From the NCBI GenBank assembly GCA_934436245.1, contig CAKSAM010000016.1, positions 1-53,115 of the forward strand: a stretch of DNA of 53,115 nt. The letters are read 5' to 3'. This DNA is from an uncultured Acetatifactor sp. (GTDB lineage Bacteria; Bacillota; Clostridia; Lachnospirales; Lachnospiraceae). The translations under genes were made by a program, and so were the position numbers. This document shows positions 33,388 through 44,156 of this stretch, piece by piece. The notes under the pieces are model-generated. The model was given only the letters and a program-made list of their open reading frames with translations. It was not told the DNA's origin and ran no database searches. The first letter of the stretch is position 1. Each line of letters begins with the position of its first letter.

Positions 33388-34734
33388 ATGAAGAAAAACG
33401 AAGAGTATATGTTGGAACACGCCGGACTGTGCAGAGCTGCAGACAGATTGGAACCCCAGATGTTCGACGAATATGGCGTACAGAGGGGACTTCGTGATAA
33501 GAATGGTAACGGCGTAGTCGCAGGCCTTACCAATATTTCACGGATCGAATCCTTTAAAATGGAAGATGGCAAAAAAGTTCCCTGTGAAGGTAGGCTGTGG
33601 TATCGTGGCTATGACTGTATTGAACTGGTCAATGGTTTCAGGGGAGACCATTTTGGATTTGAGGAAGTGGCTTATTTACTTCTGTTCGGTAAGCTGCCGA
33701 ACCGTGAGGAGCTGAAGCACTTTAATGATATTCTTGCGTCCAGCAGAACTCTGCCAACTAACTTCACCAGAGATGTCATTATGAAAGCCCCCAGCAGTGA
33801 CATTATGAATTCACTGACCAGGAGCGTTCTGACACTTGCTTCCTATGATAAAAACTGCAGCGATACATCCATTGAAAATGTTTTAAGACAGAGTCTGGGA
33901 CTGATTGCTGTGTTCCCCATGCTGGCAGTTTATGGCTACCATGCCTATAATCACTATTCTAACGATGAGAGCATGTACATACACCGTCCCCAGAAGAAGC
34001 TTTCCACTGCAGAGAATCTGCTGATGATGCTTCGCCCGGACAAAATGTATACCGAATTGGAGGCGAGAGTACTGGATACTGCACTGGTGCTGCATATGGA
34101 GCACGGCGGCGGTAACAACTCCACTTTTACCACCAGAGTCGTGACCTCTTCCGGCTCCGATACCTATTCCGTTATTGCAGCAGCACTTTCTTCCCTGAAG
34201 GGACCCAAACACGGCGGTGCCAATATTAAAGTCGTAGAGATGATGCGGAATATCGAGGCACATGTGTCTGACTGGACGGATGAGGATGCGGTAAGAGCGT
34301 ACCTGAACAAGATATTAAGCAAAGAAGCCTTCGATGGCAAGGGACTGATCTATGGTATGGGTCATGCGGTCTACTCGCTGTCTGACCCCAGAGCCCAGGT
34401 GTTTAAGAGCTTTGTGGAAAAGCTGGCGGTAGCCAAGGGCAGAGACAAGGATTTTGCTCTGTATTCCATGATCGAGCGGATCGCACCGGAGGTCATTTCC
34501 CAGAAATCCAGAATTTACAAGGGTGTCAGTGCTAACGTGGATTTCTACAGCGGATTCGTATACAGCATGCTGGAGATTCCGCTGGAGCTGTATACCCCGA
34601 TCTTCGCCATTGCCAGAATCGTAGGATGGAGTGCACACCGCATTGAAGAGCTGATCAATATGGATAAGATCATCCGCCCCGCTTACAAGAGTGTGATGCA
34701 GGAACTGGAATATGTTCCTCTGGATCAGAGATAA
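33388..34734 (+). CDS. Citrate synthase
   Basis: Condenses oxaloacetate and acetyl-CoA. It is 448 residues with a longer N-terminal region than the short bacterial type, as in related clostridia. Catalytic landmarks are MEHGGGNNSTFTTRVV (first His), LKGPKHGGANIKVVEMM (second His) and GKGLIYGMGHAVYSLSDPRAQ (third His region), with the Asp/Arg part near VSANVDFYSGFVY. GGAAGG lies upstream of the ATG. It is transcribed from the palindromic leader and stops just before a bidirectional terminator. No aconitase or isocitrate dehydrogenase gene is adjacent. Confidence 0.94.
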   Translation: MKKNEEYMLEHAGLCRAADRLEPQMFDEYGVQRGLRDKNGNGVVAGLTNISRIESFKMEDGKKVPCEGRLWYRGYDCIELVNGFRGDHFGFEEVAYLLLFGKLPNREELKHFNDILASSRTLPTNFTRDVIMKAPSSDIMNSLTRSVLTLASYDKNCSDTSIENVLRQSLGLIAVFPMLAVYGYHAYNHYSNDESMYIHRPQKKLSTAENLLMMLRPDKMYTELEARVLDTALVLHMEHGGGNNSTFTTRVVTSSGSDTYSVIAAALSSLKGPKHGGANIKVVEMMRNIEAHVSDWTDEDAVRAYLNKILSKEAFDGKGLIYGMGHAVYSLSDPRAQVFKSFVEKLAVAKGRDKDFALYSMIERIAPEVISQKSRIYKGVSANVDFYSGFVYSMLEIPLELYTPIFAIARIVGWSAHRIEELINMDKIIRPAYKSVMQELEYVPLDQR

Positions 34735-34753
34735 TTACCAAATTCAAATAAGG

Positions 34754-34785
34754 AAGGACTGCGTTTTTTGCGCAGTCCTTTGCTG
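34754..34785. terminator. Bidirectional terminator between citrate synthase and TetR gene
   Basis: AAGGACTGCG (34754-34763), loop TTTTTTG, CGCAGTCCTT (34771-34780), with T runs usable on the + strand and A-rich sequence on the other side. It separates convergent genes. Confidence 0.85.
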
Positions 34786-34804
34786 AATCATTTTGGAGAA
34801 CAGA

Positions 34805-35335
34805 TCAGGGATCCTGCGAATAGATCTTACGGATAATGGATACGATCTCTTCAGCGGATTCTTTGGAGTCCTCCAGAATCCAGGTGACATAAATATTGTA
34901 GAGAGAGCCTGAGAAAGCCCGGAGTGTGTAATAAAAATCCCGTCCTTTGTCTTCTGTATAATAGGTGTCCAGAATGTAACCGTCCAATGCCTGCAGCAAC
35001 AGATGCCCCAGACCGGTCTGCACCAGACAGGCAATGAAATCTTTATGATGGTAGAAATACTCATAGCAGTGCACCATGTTACGGTAATCATTATAATTGC
35101 CCTTGTCCGGCCAGTCAGCAACATCCTGTCTGTAGGTCTCCACCAGATCCTTCAGATAACTGCTGAGGATTTCGTCCAGAGAATGGTAATTGCGATAATA
35201 GGTCATGCGGGAGACACCGGCACACTCGGTCAGTTCGGTAATGGTAATATTGGACAGGGATTTCGTCTTAAGGAGCTGGATCAGAGCCTGCACCATACAA
35301 TCTCTGGAAAAAAAGCTGGAATTATTCGTGGACAT
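34805..35335 (-). CDS. TetR/AcrR-family regulator
   Basis: 176 residues. The N-terminal helix-turn-helix is typical: MVQALIQLLKTKSLSNITIT then ELTECAGVSRMTYYRNYHSL (about 14-55). The C-terminal ligand-binding part resembles the short TetR_C type of dihydroxyacetone-kinase regulator-like proteins (FYHHKDFIACLVQTGLGHLL). It starts at 35335 on the minus strand with GAAGGTG upstream. It is divergent from the DUF2974 hydrolase gene with 87 bases between them, so self-regulation and control of that neighbour are the simplest guesses. Confidence 0.88.
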   Translation of the reverse strand: MSTNNSSFFSRDCMVQALIQLLKTKSLSNITITELTECAGVSRMTYYRNYHSLDEILSSYLKDLVETYRQDVADWPDKGNYNDYRNMVHCYEYFYHHKDFIACLVQTGLGHLLLQALDGYILDTYYTEDKGRDFYYTLRAFSGSLYNIYVTWILEDSKESAEEIVSIIRKIYSQDP

Positions 35336-35422
35336 GACAGGTCACCTTCTTTGTAGTTTCTATATTATCAGTATATAAAACGTAACACAATCCGGTAAAA
35401 TACGCAAGGAAAGGAGCGGCAT

Positions 35423-36691
35423 ATGGCAGGAACGGTAATAGAATATTTACAGAAATACGGAGACCTTTCTTTTCGGGAAAAGCCTCTGAATGATGTGGAC
35501 AGTCTGGCATTGTGCCAGCTCTCTTATCTGAAATTTGACGGGATGGTCAGCGATGTGCGTCACAACGGTCCTTCTGTGACTCTGTGGGAGATCGCAGAGC
35601 GTCCGGATGTGGACAAGCTGTTCGGGGATGTTCGGTTCGAGAAAGAGAACCGGGCACTGTTTGAAGGCTTGTTAAGAGGCAGACGTTTCCGGAATATGAA
35701 GCTCAACTGCTATATCAATCTGGTGGAAAAGGAATGGGAGACCCAGTTCTCCGCCATTACTTTTCTTCTGGATGACGGTACCTTGTTTCTCGCATTCCGT
35801 GGAACGGATGAGACTATTGTGGGCTGGAAGGAAGACTTCAACATGGCATTCTTAAATCCGGTGCCGGGACAGGAATACAGTGTAAAATATGTAAATATGG
35901 TCACAGGCTGGCTGCATCATCCCTTCTATATCGGTGGACATTCCAAGGGTGGTAATCTGGCGGTCTACAGTGCCATGAAATGTGCCCCCTTTGTGCAGAA
36001 GCGGATCCAGAAGATCTATAGTCTGGATGGACCCGGGTTCCGTCCGGAAGTGTTGAAGGAATGTCATTATAATGCCATTGAAGATAAGGTGGTGAAACTT
36101 CTGCCTCATTCTTCCATGATCGGCATGATCTTCGAGCGGAATATTCACTACCGTGTGGTGGAGAGCAACAGCCACGGGCTGCTGCAGCATGACCCCTTCT
36201 CCTGGCAGGTGGAAGAGGATCATTTCGTGGATGTGGGAGAAATCTATGAAAGCCAGAAGATCATGAACGAGGCATTGAACGAATGGATCCTGTCCTTAAA
36301 TGAGGAACAGGTACGTACTTTCGTGGATACGCTCTATCAGGTCATTTCCGCATCCCGGGCGGATAATCTGATCACCTTTACGGCAGACTGGAAAAAGAGC
36401 ATGAATGCGGTAGTTACCGCACTGAAGGAAGTGGACGATCAGACTGCGGAAATGCTGCGGGGGATCATCCGCTCCCTGTTTGAGATTGCAAAAGTCAAGG
36501 TCAGGGAGGAACTGACCCCGGCAAAAAAGCAAAAACCAAGACACAGACTTAAAGGTAAGAGGAAAGAAGTGAAAGAAGAGGTTCCCCGGCACCTTCCGGC
36601 AGACGTTCCGGATGCCACTGCAGACCGAGAACCGGCAGCTCATCATGCTCCAAAGCTTCGGGGCAGCCATCATCGGGACAGACTTGTATGA
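35423..36691 (+). CDS. DUF2974 (Mbeg1-like) alpha/beta hydrolase
   Basis: 422 residues. The N-terminus LSFREKPLNDVDSLALCQLSYL is the family signature. LFLAFRGTDETIVGWKEDFNM and the lipase-type nucleophile elbow GGHSKGGNLA (Ser near 175) support a serine hydrolase. SLDGPGFRPEV follows. No signal peptide, so cytoplasmic; substrate unknown. The last about 60 residues are a Lys/Arg/His-rich tail. The final 143 bases lie antisense to the end of the amidotransferase gene. AAAGGAG precedes the ATG by 8 bases. Confidence 0.85.
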   Translation: MAGTVIEYLQKYGDLSFREKPLNDVDSLALCQLSYLKFDGMVSDVRHNGPSVTLWEIAERPDVDKLFGDVRFEKENRALFEGLLRGRRFRNMKLNCYINLVEKEWETQFSAITFLLDDGTLFLAFRGTDETIVGWKEDFNMAFLNPVPGQEYSVKYVNMVTGWLHHPFYIGGHSKGGNLAVYSAMKCAPFVQKRIQKIYSLDGPGFRPEVLKECHYNAIEDKVVKLLPHSSMIGMIFERNIHYRVVESNSHGLLQHDPFSWQVEEDHFVDVGEIYESQKIMNEALNEWILSLNEEQVRTFVDTLYQVISASRADNLITFTADWKKSMNAVVTALKEVDDQTAEMLRGIIRSLFEIAKVKVREELTPAKKQKPRHRLKGKRKEVKEEVPRHLPADVPDATADREPAAHHAPKLRGSHHRDRLV

Positions 36692-37172
36692 TGCGCAGAT
36701 GCTGACCCAGACGGTTAATCCGCTGATGGTGGGCACTGTTGACACACATTTCGACAGGAAAATACTTGAAAAGACAGGAATTTCCCGACATAATGGATGT
36801 ATGGAACGCATCCCCCGAAGGAATACTGTGTAACTGATCCCCCGGCATATCCTGCAAAATAGTACCGCCGAAGGCAACGTTGATGACCTGCATGCCCTTA
36901 CAGATCCCGATGACCGGGATGCCTGCGGCAATGGCTGTGTCCAGTGCCTGGAACTGCAGGATGTCCAGTTCGGTGTCGATGGAGTGGGAGCCTTTGGGGT
37001 TCTCTCCAAAAAACGCAGGAGTGATATCCCCACCGCCCGGCAGGATCAGGGCATCGCAGGAGGTGACCTCCCCGGGGACTAAAGTAGTCACGGTCTGTGC
37101 GGGAAGCTTACGGAAAAAGGCTTCATAATTACCCGTCTGGCTCTTACGTCCCAAAATGACTAATTTTGTCAT
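36549..37172 (-). CDS. Class I glutamine amidotransferase-like peptidase (C26, PuuD-like)
   Basis: 207 residues. ALILPGGGDITPAFFG, IGICKGMQVINVAFGG (nucleophile Cys), the LHSIPSG turn and LGLQWHPER (His-Glu) form a complete C26/gamma-glutamyl-GABA hydrolase-type active site. PuuD family enzymes are about 240-250 residues, so this is a short member. The C-terminus overlaps the 3' end of the convergent hydrolase gene. No polyamine genes are adjacent, so the substrate is uncertain. The ribosome site is weak (GAGG about 14 bases upstream). Confidence 0.85.
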   Translation of the reverse strand: MTKLVILGRKSQTGNYEAFFRKLPAQTVTTLVPGEVTSCDALILPGGGDITPAFFGENPKGSHSIDTELDILQFQALDTAIAAGIPVIGICKGMQVINVAFGGTILQDMPGDQLHSIPSGDAFHTSIMSGNSCLFKYFPVEMCVNSAHHQRINRLGQHLRIIQVCPDDGCPEALEHDELPVLGLQWHPERLPEGAGEPLLSLLSSYL

Positions 37173-37257
37173 ATGATTTTCTGATACCTCATTTTTTATA
37201 GTTAATATATGCCATAACTTTTGATTTTTGCGTGGGACAAATTAGCAAAAATGTATC

Positions 37258-37286
37258 TTACGTTTTTCAACAAATAGGAGTAAAAT
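37258..37286 (+). promoter_or_regulatory. Possible promoter of the ATP synthase operon
   Basis: TTACGT (37258-37263), 17-base spacer, TAAAAT (37281-37286), about 60 bases before atpB, in an AT-rich stretch. The match is moderate. Confidence 0.4.
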
Positions 37287-37347
37287 AGCAACGACCATGA
37301 GGGAGTGAGAACTCTTTCAGGGATGTTTACGGAAAGGAAGTGGTATT

Positions 37348-38058
37348 ATGGAGGAATTGGCATCAGAACTGCTCAAGGAGCTGAACTGTGATACGGCATT
37401 TTCCATCAAGCTTCCGGCAGGTCTTCCCCTGATCGGCGGAGTACAGCTGGATATTGCAGAATCAGTCGTTATCACCTGGGTCGTCATGGCAGTGATTCTG
37501 ATATTGTCGATCATCCTTACAAGCAACCTCAAAGTACACAATGTCAGCAGACGACAGCTGGTGGCAGAGACGATCGTGACAAAGCTGGAAGGCATAGTTA
37601 CGGGAATGATCGGAGAGGAAGGCAGACGGTATGTACCATATCTGGTAAGTGTACTGTTATACCTGGGCATATCCAATATCATCGGATTGTTCGGCATGAA
37701 GCCCCCTACCAAGGATCTGAACGTAACGGCGGCACTGGCACTGATGAGTATCATCCTGGTGGAAGCTGCAGGCATCCGCAAAAAAGGTGTGGGCGGATGG
37801 ATCAAAAGCTTTACCGAGCCTATTGCGATCGTAACACCTATCAATATCCTGGAGGTGTTCATCAAGCCCCTGTCCCTGTGTATGCGATTGTTTGGTAACG
37901 TTTTGGGAGCATTCGTTATCATGGAGCTGTTGAAGCTCCTGGTTCCGGTAGCATTGCCGGTACCCTTCAGCTTTTACTTTGATATTTTTGATGGACTGAT
38001 CCAGGCATACGTATTTGTATTCCTGACATCGATGTACATTAAGGAAGCTATTGAGTAA
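37348..38058 (+). CDS. atpB: F0 ATP synthase subunit a
   Basis: 236 residues with five to six hydrophobic helices. The key segment IKPLSLCMRLFGNVLGAFVIM carries the essential Arg of the proton half-channels. The last helices (FDGLIQAYVFVFLTSMYIKE) complete the family pattern. It opens the operon; no atpI precedes it. GGAAAGGAAG lies before the ATG. Confidence 0.95.
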   Translation: MEELASELLKELNCDTAFSIKLPAGLPLIGGVQLDIAESVVITWVVMAVILILSIILTSNLKVHNVSRRQLVAETIVTKLEGIVTGMIGEEGRRYVPYLVSVLLYLGISNIIGLFGMKPPTKDLNVTAALALMSIILVEAAGIRKKGVGGWIKSFTEPIAIVTPINILEVFIKPLSLCMRLFGNVLGAFVIMELLKLLVPVALPVPFSFYFDIFDGLIQAYVFVFLTSMYIKEAIE

Positions 38059-38062
38059 CTGG

Positions 38063-38107
38063 ATAACTATTCAGAGCGATTTTGCAAATGTGCTTCTGAA
38101 TGGTTAT
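38063..38107. repeat. Palindrome in the atpB-atpE gap
   Basis: ATAACTATTCAGA pairs with CTGAATGGTTAT across a 20-base loop. The same AACTATTCAGA arm bounds the element at 41142-41235. It lies within the operon, so it would form a hairpin in the mRNA. Confidence 0.7.
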
Positions 38108-38199
38108 GAAACACTGATTCACACAAAAACGGAGGAAAAATCCTTATCTCGTCAGAGGGACCGGGATTTTAGCTTCGCAAAAACTAGGAGGATTTAATT

Positions 38200-38415
38200 A
38201 TGATAGCTATTGGAGCAGGTATTGCAGCACTGGCATGTATCGGAGCAGGTATCGGTATCGGTATCGCAACAAGTAAGGCAGCAGAGGCTGTGGCAAGACA
38301 GCCGGAAGCAGAGAGCAAGATCACCAAGATCTTACTGTTAGGTGGTGCGCTGGCAGAGGCAACCGCTATTTACGGATTCGTTATCGGTATCCTGATCATT
38401 CTGTTCATGGCATAA
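38200..38415 (+). CDS. atpE: F0 ATP synthase subunit c
   Basis: 71 residues, two hydrophobic helices joined by the polar loop ARQPEA. The ion-binding carboxylate is in [12 protein letters not shown]. In Na+ enzymes this helix reads AESTxIY with a Gln in the first helix (GQG); here the Ser is Ala and the Gln position is Ile (GIGIGIA), so H+ coupling is inferred. A strong TAGGAGG lies upstream of the ATG. Confidence 0.95.
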   Translation: MIAIGAGIAALACIGAGIGIGIATSKAAEAVARQPEAESKITKILLLGGALAEATAIYGFVIGILIILFMA

Positions 38416-38608
38416 CTATCCGAAGCCGGAAACGGCACAAACGATCGTCGAATGCTTGCATTCGTAAGAGCGTTTGCGACGATTTACGGCGACTAAAACT
38501 CCATAAGCAAAAGAAAAGCATCGAAGATGCGGTTTTGCGCATGGAGGTTTCGGATAGTTATAAGGACCGAAGCCGGAAACGGCACAAACAAGCAGATAGT
38601 TATAAGGA
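38414..38608. repeat. Nested palindromic and direct repeats in the atpE-atpF gap
   Basis: Outer inverted repeat AACTATCCGAA (38414-38424) and TTCGGATAGTT (38549-38559). Inside is a hairpin with ATCGTCG/CGACGAT and GAATGC/GCATTC around a GCTTGC cap. A 23-base sequence starting CCGAAGCCGG occurs at 38420-38442 and again at 38567-38589. ATAGTTATAAGGA also occurs twice (38554-38566 and 38596-38608), which suggests partial duplication of the element end. Confidence 0.75.
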
Positions 38609-38644
38609 AATTAGAAAACGGAACGTAAGAAAGGATGAAAGCAC

Positions 38645-39133
38645 ATGCTGAGATTAGATATTAATATTGTATGGACCATCCTGAATCTGTTGATCATCTT
38701 CGCTATCGTGAAGATCTTTCTGATCAAGCCCATCCACAAGATACTGGATGCAAGACAGGCTGAGATCGACAAGCAATATGCAGATGCCAAAGCGGCACAG
38801 GACAGTGCCGATGAGTTGAAGAGTCAGTACGAGGCATCCTTAAGCGGTGTCCAGGCAGAAAAGGAAGGCATCCTGAACGAAGCAAGAAGCAAGGCCGGCA
38901 ACGAGTATGACCGTATTGTGGCAGATGCCCAGACCGAGGCAAAAAAGATCCTGGACAATGCCGACAAAAATGCCGCACTGGAAGAGCAGAAGCGTATTCA
39001 GCAGGCACAGGAGCAGATCGCCGGTCTGGTAGTGGAAGCTACCGCAAAGCTGGTGGCTGCCAGTCAGAACGCAGATTCAGACAGAGAACTTTACAACCAA
39101 TTTATAGCAAAGACAGGTGAAAAGATTGATTAG
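38645..39133 (+). CDS. atpF: F0 ATP synthase subunit b
   Basis: 162 residues: one N-terminal membrane helix (about 8-27, [19 protein letters not shown]) followed by a long Ala/Gln/Glu-rich helix typical of the b-dimer stator stalk. AGAAAGGATG lies upstream of the ATG. Its end overlaps the start of the delta-alpha gene, in the normal operon position. Confidence 0.94.
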   Translation: MLRLDINIVWTILNLLIIFAIVKIFLIKPIHKILDARQAEIDKQYADAKAAQDSADELKSQYEASLSGVQAEKEGILNEARSKAGNEYDRIVADAQTEAKKILDNADKNAALEEQKRIQQAQEQIAGLVVEATAKLVAASQNADSDRELYNQFIAKTGEKID

Positions 39134-41141
39134 TACAGCTTTAGAATACGCAAAAAGATTGCGTGAACTGAATATCCCCGGAGACATTGTAGGTCAGACA
39201 GGCGATATCTTCAAAGCCGTACCGCAGGTGAAACTGGATTTCGAATCCCCTGCTGTGTCACTGTCTGCCAAACACAATGTAATAGAAAAAGTATTCCCCT
39301 TACAGATCAGAGATTTTCTGAAGGTCCTGTGTGATAACGGAGATATCTATCTGTGGGATGATATCTGCACTGCGTATAGAGAACTCTCTCCCGAGAAAAA
39401 GGGTGAGTTCGTCGTGACCCTGTCCTATGTGACAGCACCGACAGAGGAGCAGTTACAGAATATCCGTGATTTTGTACAGAAGAAATATCACAGAGACGAT
39501 ATGGTCTTCGAGACGAAGGAAGACCCGGCTCTGGGCGGCGGTTTCATCGTCCGTGCCGGTAACGAAGTCTATGACTGGAGTACCAATGGCCGTATGAAGC
39601 AGTTCGCAGACAAGCTTTCCCAGGTAGGCAAGACTGCCAGCGAGCAGGGGATCATCTCTATCCTGAAGGGTGAGATCGAAGATTTCCACCTGCAGGCACA
39701 GGAGCATGAGATCGGTTCCGTCAGCTGGGTAGGTGATGGTATCGCCAATGTCAATGGTATCGACCATGCCGAGTATGGTGAGATCGTTATCTTCGATTCC
39801 GGTGTCAAGGGAATGGTACAGGATGTCCGCAGGGATGAGATCGGATGTATCCTGTTCGGTCATGATACCGAGATCCGTGAGGGTACCAGAGTGGTACGTA
39901 CCGGTAAGAGAGCCGGTATCCCAGTAGGTGACGGATTTAAGGGCAGGATCGTGGATGCTCTGGGAGCACCCATCGACGGCGCAGGTCCCATTAAGGAAGA
40001 GGGGTATCGTCCCATCGAGCAGCCTGCTCCTTCCATCGTAGACAGACAGTCCGTAGGTGTACCTATGGAAACCGGTATCCTGGCAATCGATTCAATGTTC
40101 CCTATCGGTCGTGGACAGCGTGAGCTGATCATCGGTGACCGTCAGACCGGTAAGACTTCCATCGCCATCGACGCCATTCTGAACCAGAAGGGCAAGGATG
40201 TGGTATGTATCTATGTGGCCATCGGCCAGAAGGCATCCACCATTGCAAAACTGGTAGGAACCCTGAAGAAGAACGATGCCATGGATTACACCATTATCGT
40301 GTCCGCAACCGCCAGCGATCCTGCACCCCTGCAGTACATCGCACCTTATTCCGGTACGGCACTGGCTGAGTATTTCATGTATCAGGGCAAGGATGTCCTC
40401 ATCGTATACGATGATCTGTCCAAGCATGCGGTAGCTTACCGTGCACTGTCCCTGTTGTTGGAGCGTTCTCCCGGACGTGAGGCATATCCCGGAGATGTAT
40501 TCTACTTACATTCCAGACTGTTGGAGCGTTCCGCAAGACTGAGCGCAGACAAGGGTGGCGGTTCCATTACCGCACTGCCTATCATTGAGACCCAGGCAGG
40601 CGATGTATCCGCATACATTCCGACCAACGTTATCTCCATCACTGACGGTCAGATCTTCCTGGAGAGTGATCTGTTCTTCTCCGGTATGAGACCTGCAGTC
40701 AATGTCGGTCTGTCCGTATCCCGTGTCGGCGGTGCCGCACAGACGAAGGCAATGAAGAAGGCAGCCGGAAGTATCCGTATCGACCTGGCACAGTTCCGTG
40801 AGATGGAAGTGTTCACACAGTTCGCATCCGATCTGGACAATGCCACCAAGGAGCAGTTACAGCATGGTCATGTACTGATGGAGCTGTTAAAGCAGCCGCT
40901 GTGCAGACCTTTAAGCATGGCAGAACAGGTTATGACCCTGTGCGCAGCCAACGGCAGAGTAATGCTGGATGTGCCCGTAGATCAGGTGAAGGATTTCCAG
41001 ATGCAGTTCTTAAGCTACATGAAGGAGCAGCACAGCGATATCGTTCGTCAGTTAGAGACTACCAAGGCTCTGGATGACGAGCTGAACAAGCAGATCTGTG
41101 ATGCAGCAACAGAATTTAAAAAGGAATTTTTACAGAAATAA
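39126..41141 (+). CDS. atpHA: F1 ATP synthase delta-alpha fusion
   Basis: One continuous frame of about 671 residues. Residues 1 to about 165 are the delta/OSCP subunit: [10 protein letters not shown] at the N-terminus, [20 protein letters not shown] in the middle, and the diagnostic [20 protein letters not shown] end. From about 170 the whole alpha subunit follows: [11 protein letters not shown], the [17 protein letters not shown] barrel, the P-loop [13 protein letters not shown] (near 337) and [27 protein letters not shown]. About 497 alpha residues remain, so both modules are full length. The start is TTG 39126 (AGGTG six bases upstream) or GTG 39117. An in-frame ATG at 39594 with GGAG 13 bases upstream could give separate alpha. 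The expected alpha3:delta1 stoichiometry makes this unusual. Confidence 0.93.
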   Translation: MISTALEYAKRLRELNIPGDIVGQTGDIFKAVPQVKLDFESPAVSLSAKHNVIEKVFPLQIRDFLKVLCDNGDIYLWDDICTAYRELSPEKKGEFVVTLSYVTAPTEEQLQNIRDFVQKKYHRDDMVFETKEDPALGGGFIVRAGNEVYDWSTNGRMKQFADKLSQVGKTASEQGIISILKGEIEDFHLQAQEHEIGSVSWVGDGIANVNGIDHAEYGEIVIFDSGVKGMVQDVRRDEIGCILFGHDTEIREGTRVVRTGKRAGIPVGDGFKGRIVDALGAPIDGAGPIKEEGYRPIEQPAPSIVDRQSVGVPMETGILAIDSMFPIGRGQRELIIGDRQTGKTSIAIDAILNQKGKDVVCIYVAIGQKASTIAKLVGTLKKNDAMDYTIIVSATASDPAPLQYIAPYSGTALAEYFMYQGKDVLIVYDDLSKHAVAYRALSLLLERSPGREAYPGDVFYLHSRLLERSARLSADKGGGSITALPIIETQAGDVSAYIPTNVISITDGQIFLESDLFFSGMRPAVNVGLSVSRVGGAAQTKAMKKAAGSIRIDLAQFREMEVFTQFASDLDNATKEQLQHGHVLMELLKQPLCRPLSMAEQVMTLCAANGRVMLDVPVDQVKDFQMQFLSYMKEQHSDIVRQLETTKALDDELNKQICDAATEFKKEFLQK

Positions 41142-41235
41142 TGTAACTATTCAGAACCCCATTCGCAAAAACGCTCTTTCAGGGCTTTGCTTTTGCTTAT
41201 GTGGTTACTTCGCCCATTGGCTCTGAATAGTTACA
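41142..41235. repeat. Palindromic element in the atpA-atpG gap
   Basis: Starts directly after the delta-alpha stop codon. Terminal inverted repeats TGTAACTATTCAGA (41142-41155) and TCTGAATAGTTACA (41222-41235) are perfect. The inner part has GCAAAA/TTTTGC-type pairing. Its arms match the atpB-atpE palindrome. Confidence 0.8.
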
Positions 41236-41252
41236 AATAACAGGAGGTTAAC

Positions 41253-43591
<2,339 letters not shown>

Positions 43592-43608
43592 GGAAAGGCG
43601 GTGTGCAT

Positions 43609-44025
43609 ATGAACACCTTTAGTTTGAAGGTCATTGCCAGTGATAAAGTATTTTTCGATGGAAAATGCGGCATTATTATCGTACCTGCCCTGGACGGTGA
43701 GCAGGCCATTATGTCTCACCACGAGGATATGGTCATTGCCACGAGAGAGGGCGAGGTACGCTTCAAGGAAAAAGAGGATGATGACTGGACCAAAGCCGTA
43801 GTCGGTGTGGGCTGTGTCTACATTTCCCATAACCGTGTGATCATGCTGGTGGATACGGCAGAACGCCCGGAGGATATCGACAGGGTCCGTGCGGAGGCTG
43901 CCCTGGAGCGTGCGAAGGAACAGCTGCGTCAGAAGCAGAGTATCCAGGAGTATCATGTATCCCAGGCATCCATGGCGAGAGCAATGCTGCGCCTGAAGGA
44001 AGCCGGAAAATACGAAGTCAAATAA
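43609..44025 (+). CDS. atpC: F1 ATP synthase subunit epsilon
   Basis: 138 residues: N-terminal beta-sandwich (FSLKVIASDKVFFDGK; IIVPALDGEQAIMSHHEDMV) and a two-helix C-terminal domain (DRVRAEAALERAKEQLRQ). ATG 43609 has AAGGAAAGG about 9 bases upstream. It closes the operon. No strong terminator follows; the next gene has its own promoter. Confidence 0.94.
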   Translation: MNTFSLKVIASDKVFFDGKCGIIIVPALDGEQAIMSHHEDMVIATREGEVRFKEKEDDDWTKAVVGVGCVYISHNRVIMLVDTAERPEDIDRVRAEAALERAKEQLRQKQSIQEYHVSQASMARAMLRLKEAGKYEVK

Positions 44026-44098
44026 GAATCAAGTAAAATATTTGTAAAAAGTAACAAAATTAAGCCTGTAATGTTAGTAAATGTGTGCAATTCGGAAA

Positions 44099-44127
44099 TT
44101 GTTATTTTTCTGCCATTGCGATAAAAT
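44099..44127 (+). promoter_or_regulatory. Promoter for the LTA-synthase-like gene
   Basis: TTGTTA (44099-44104), 17-base spacer, TAAAAT (44122-44127), 30 bases before the ATG. The AT-rich stretch upstream could serve as an UP element. Confidence 0.6.
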
Positions 44128-44156
44128 CTCTTCAGAATCGTAAGGAGAGTTAAGCG

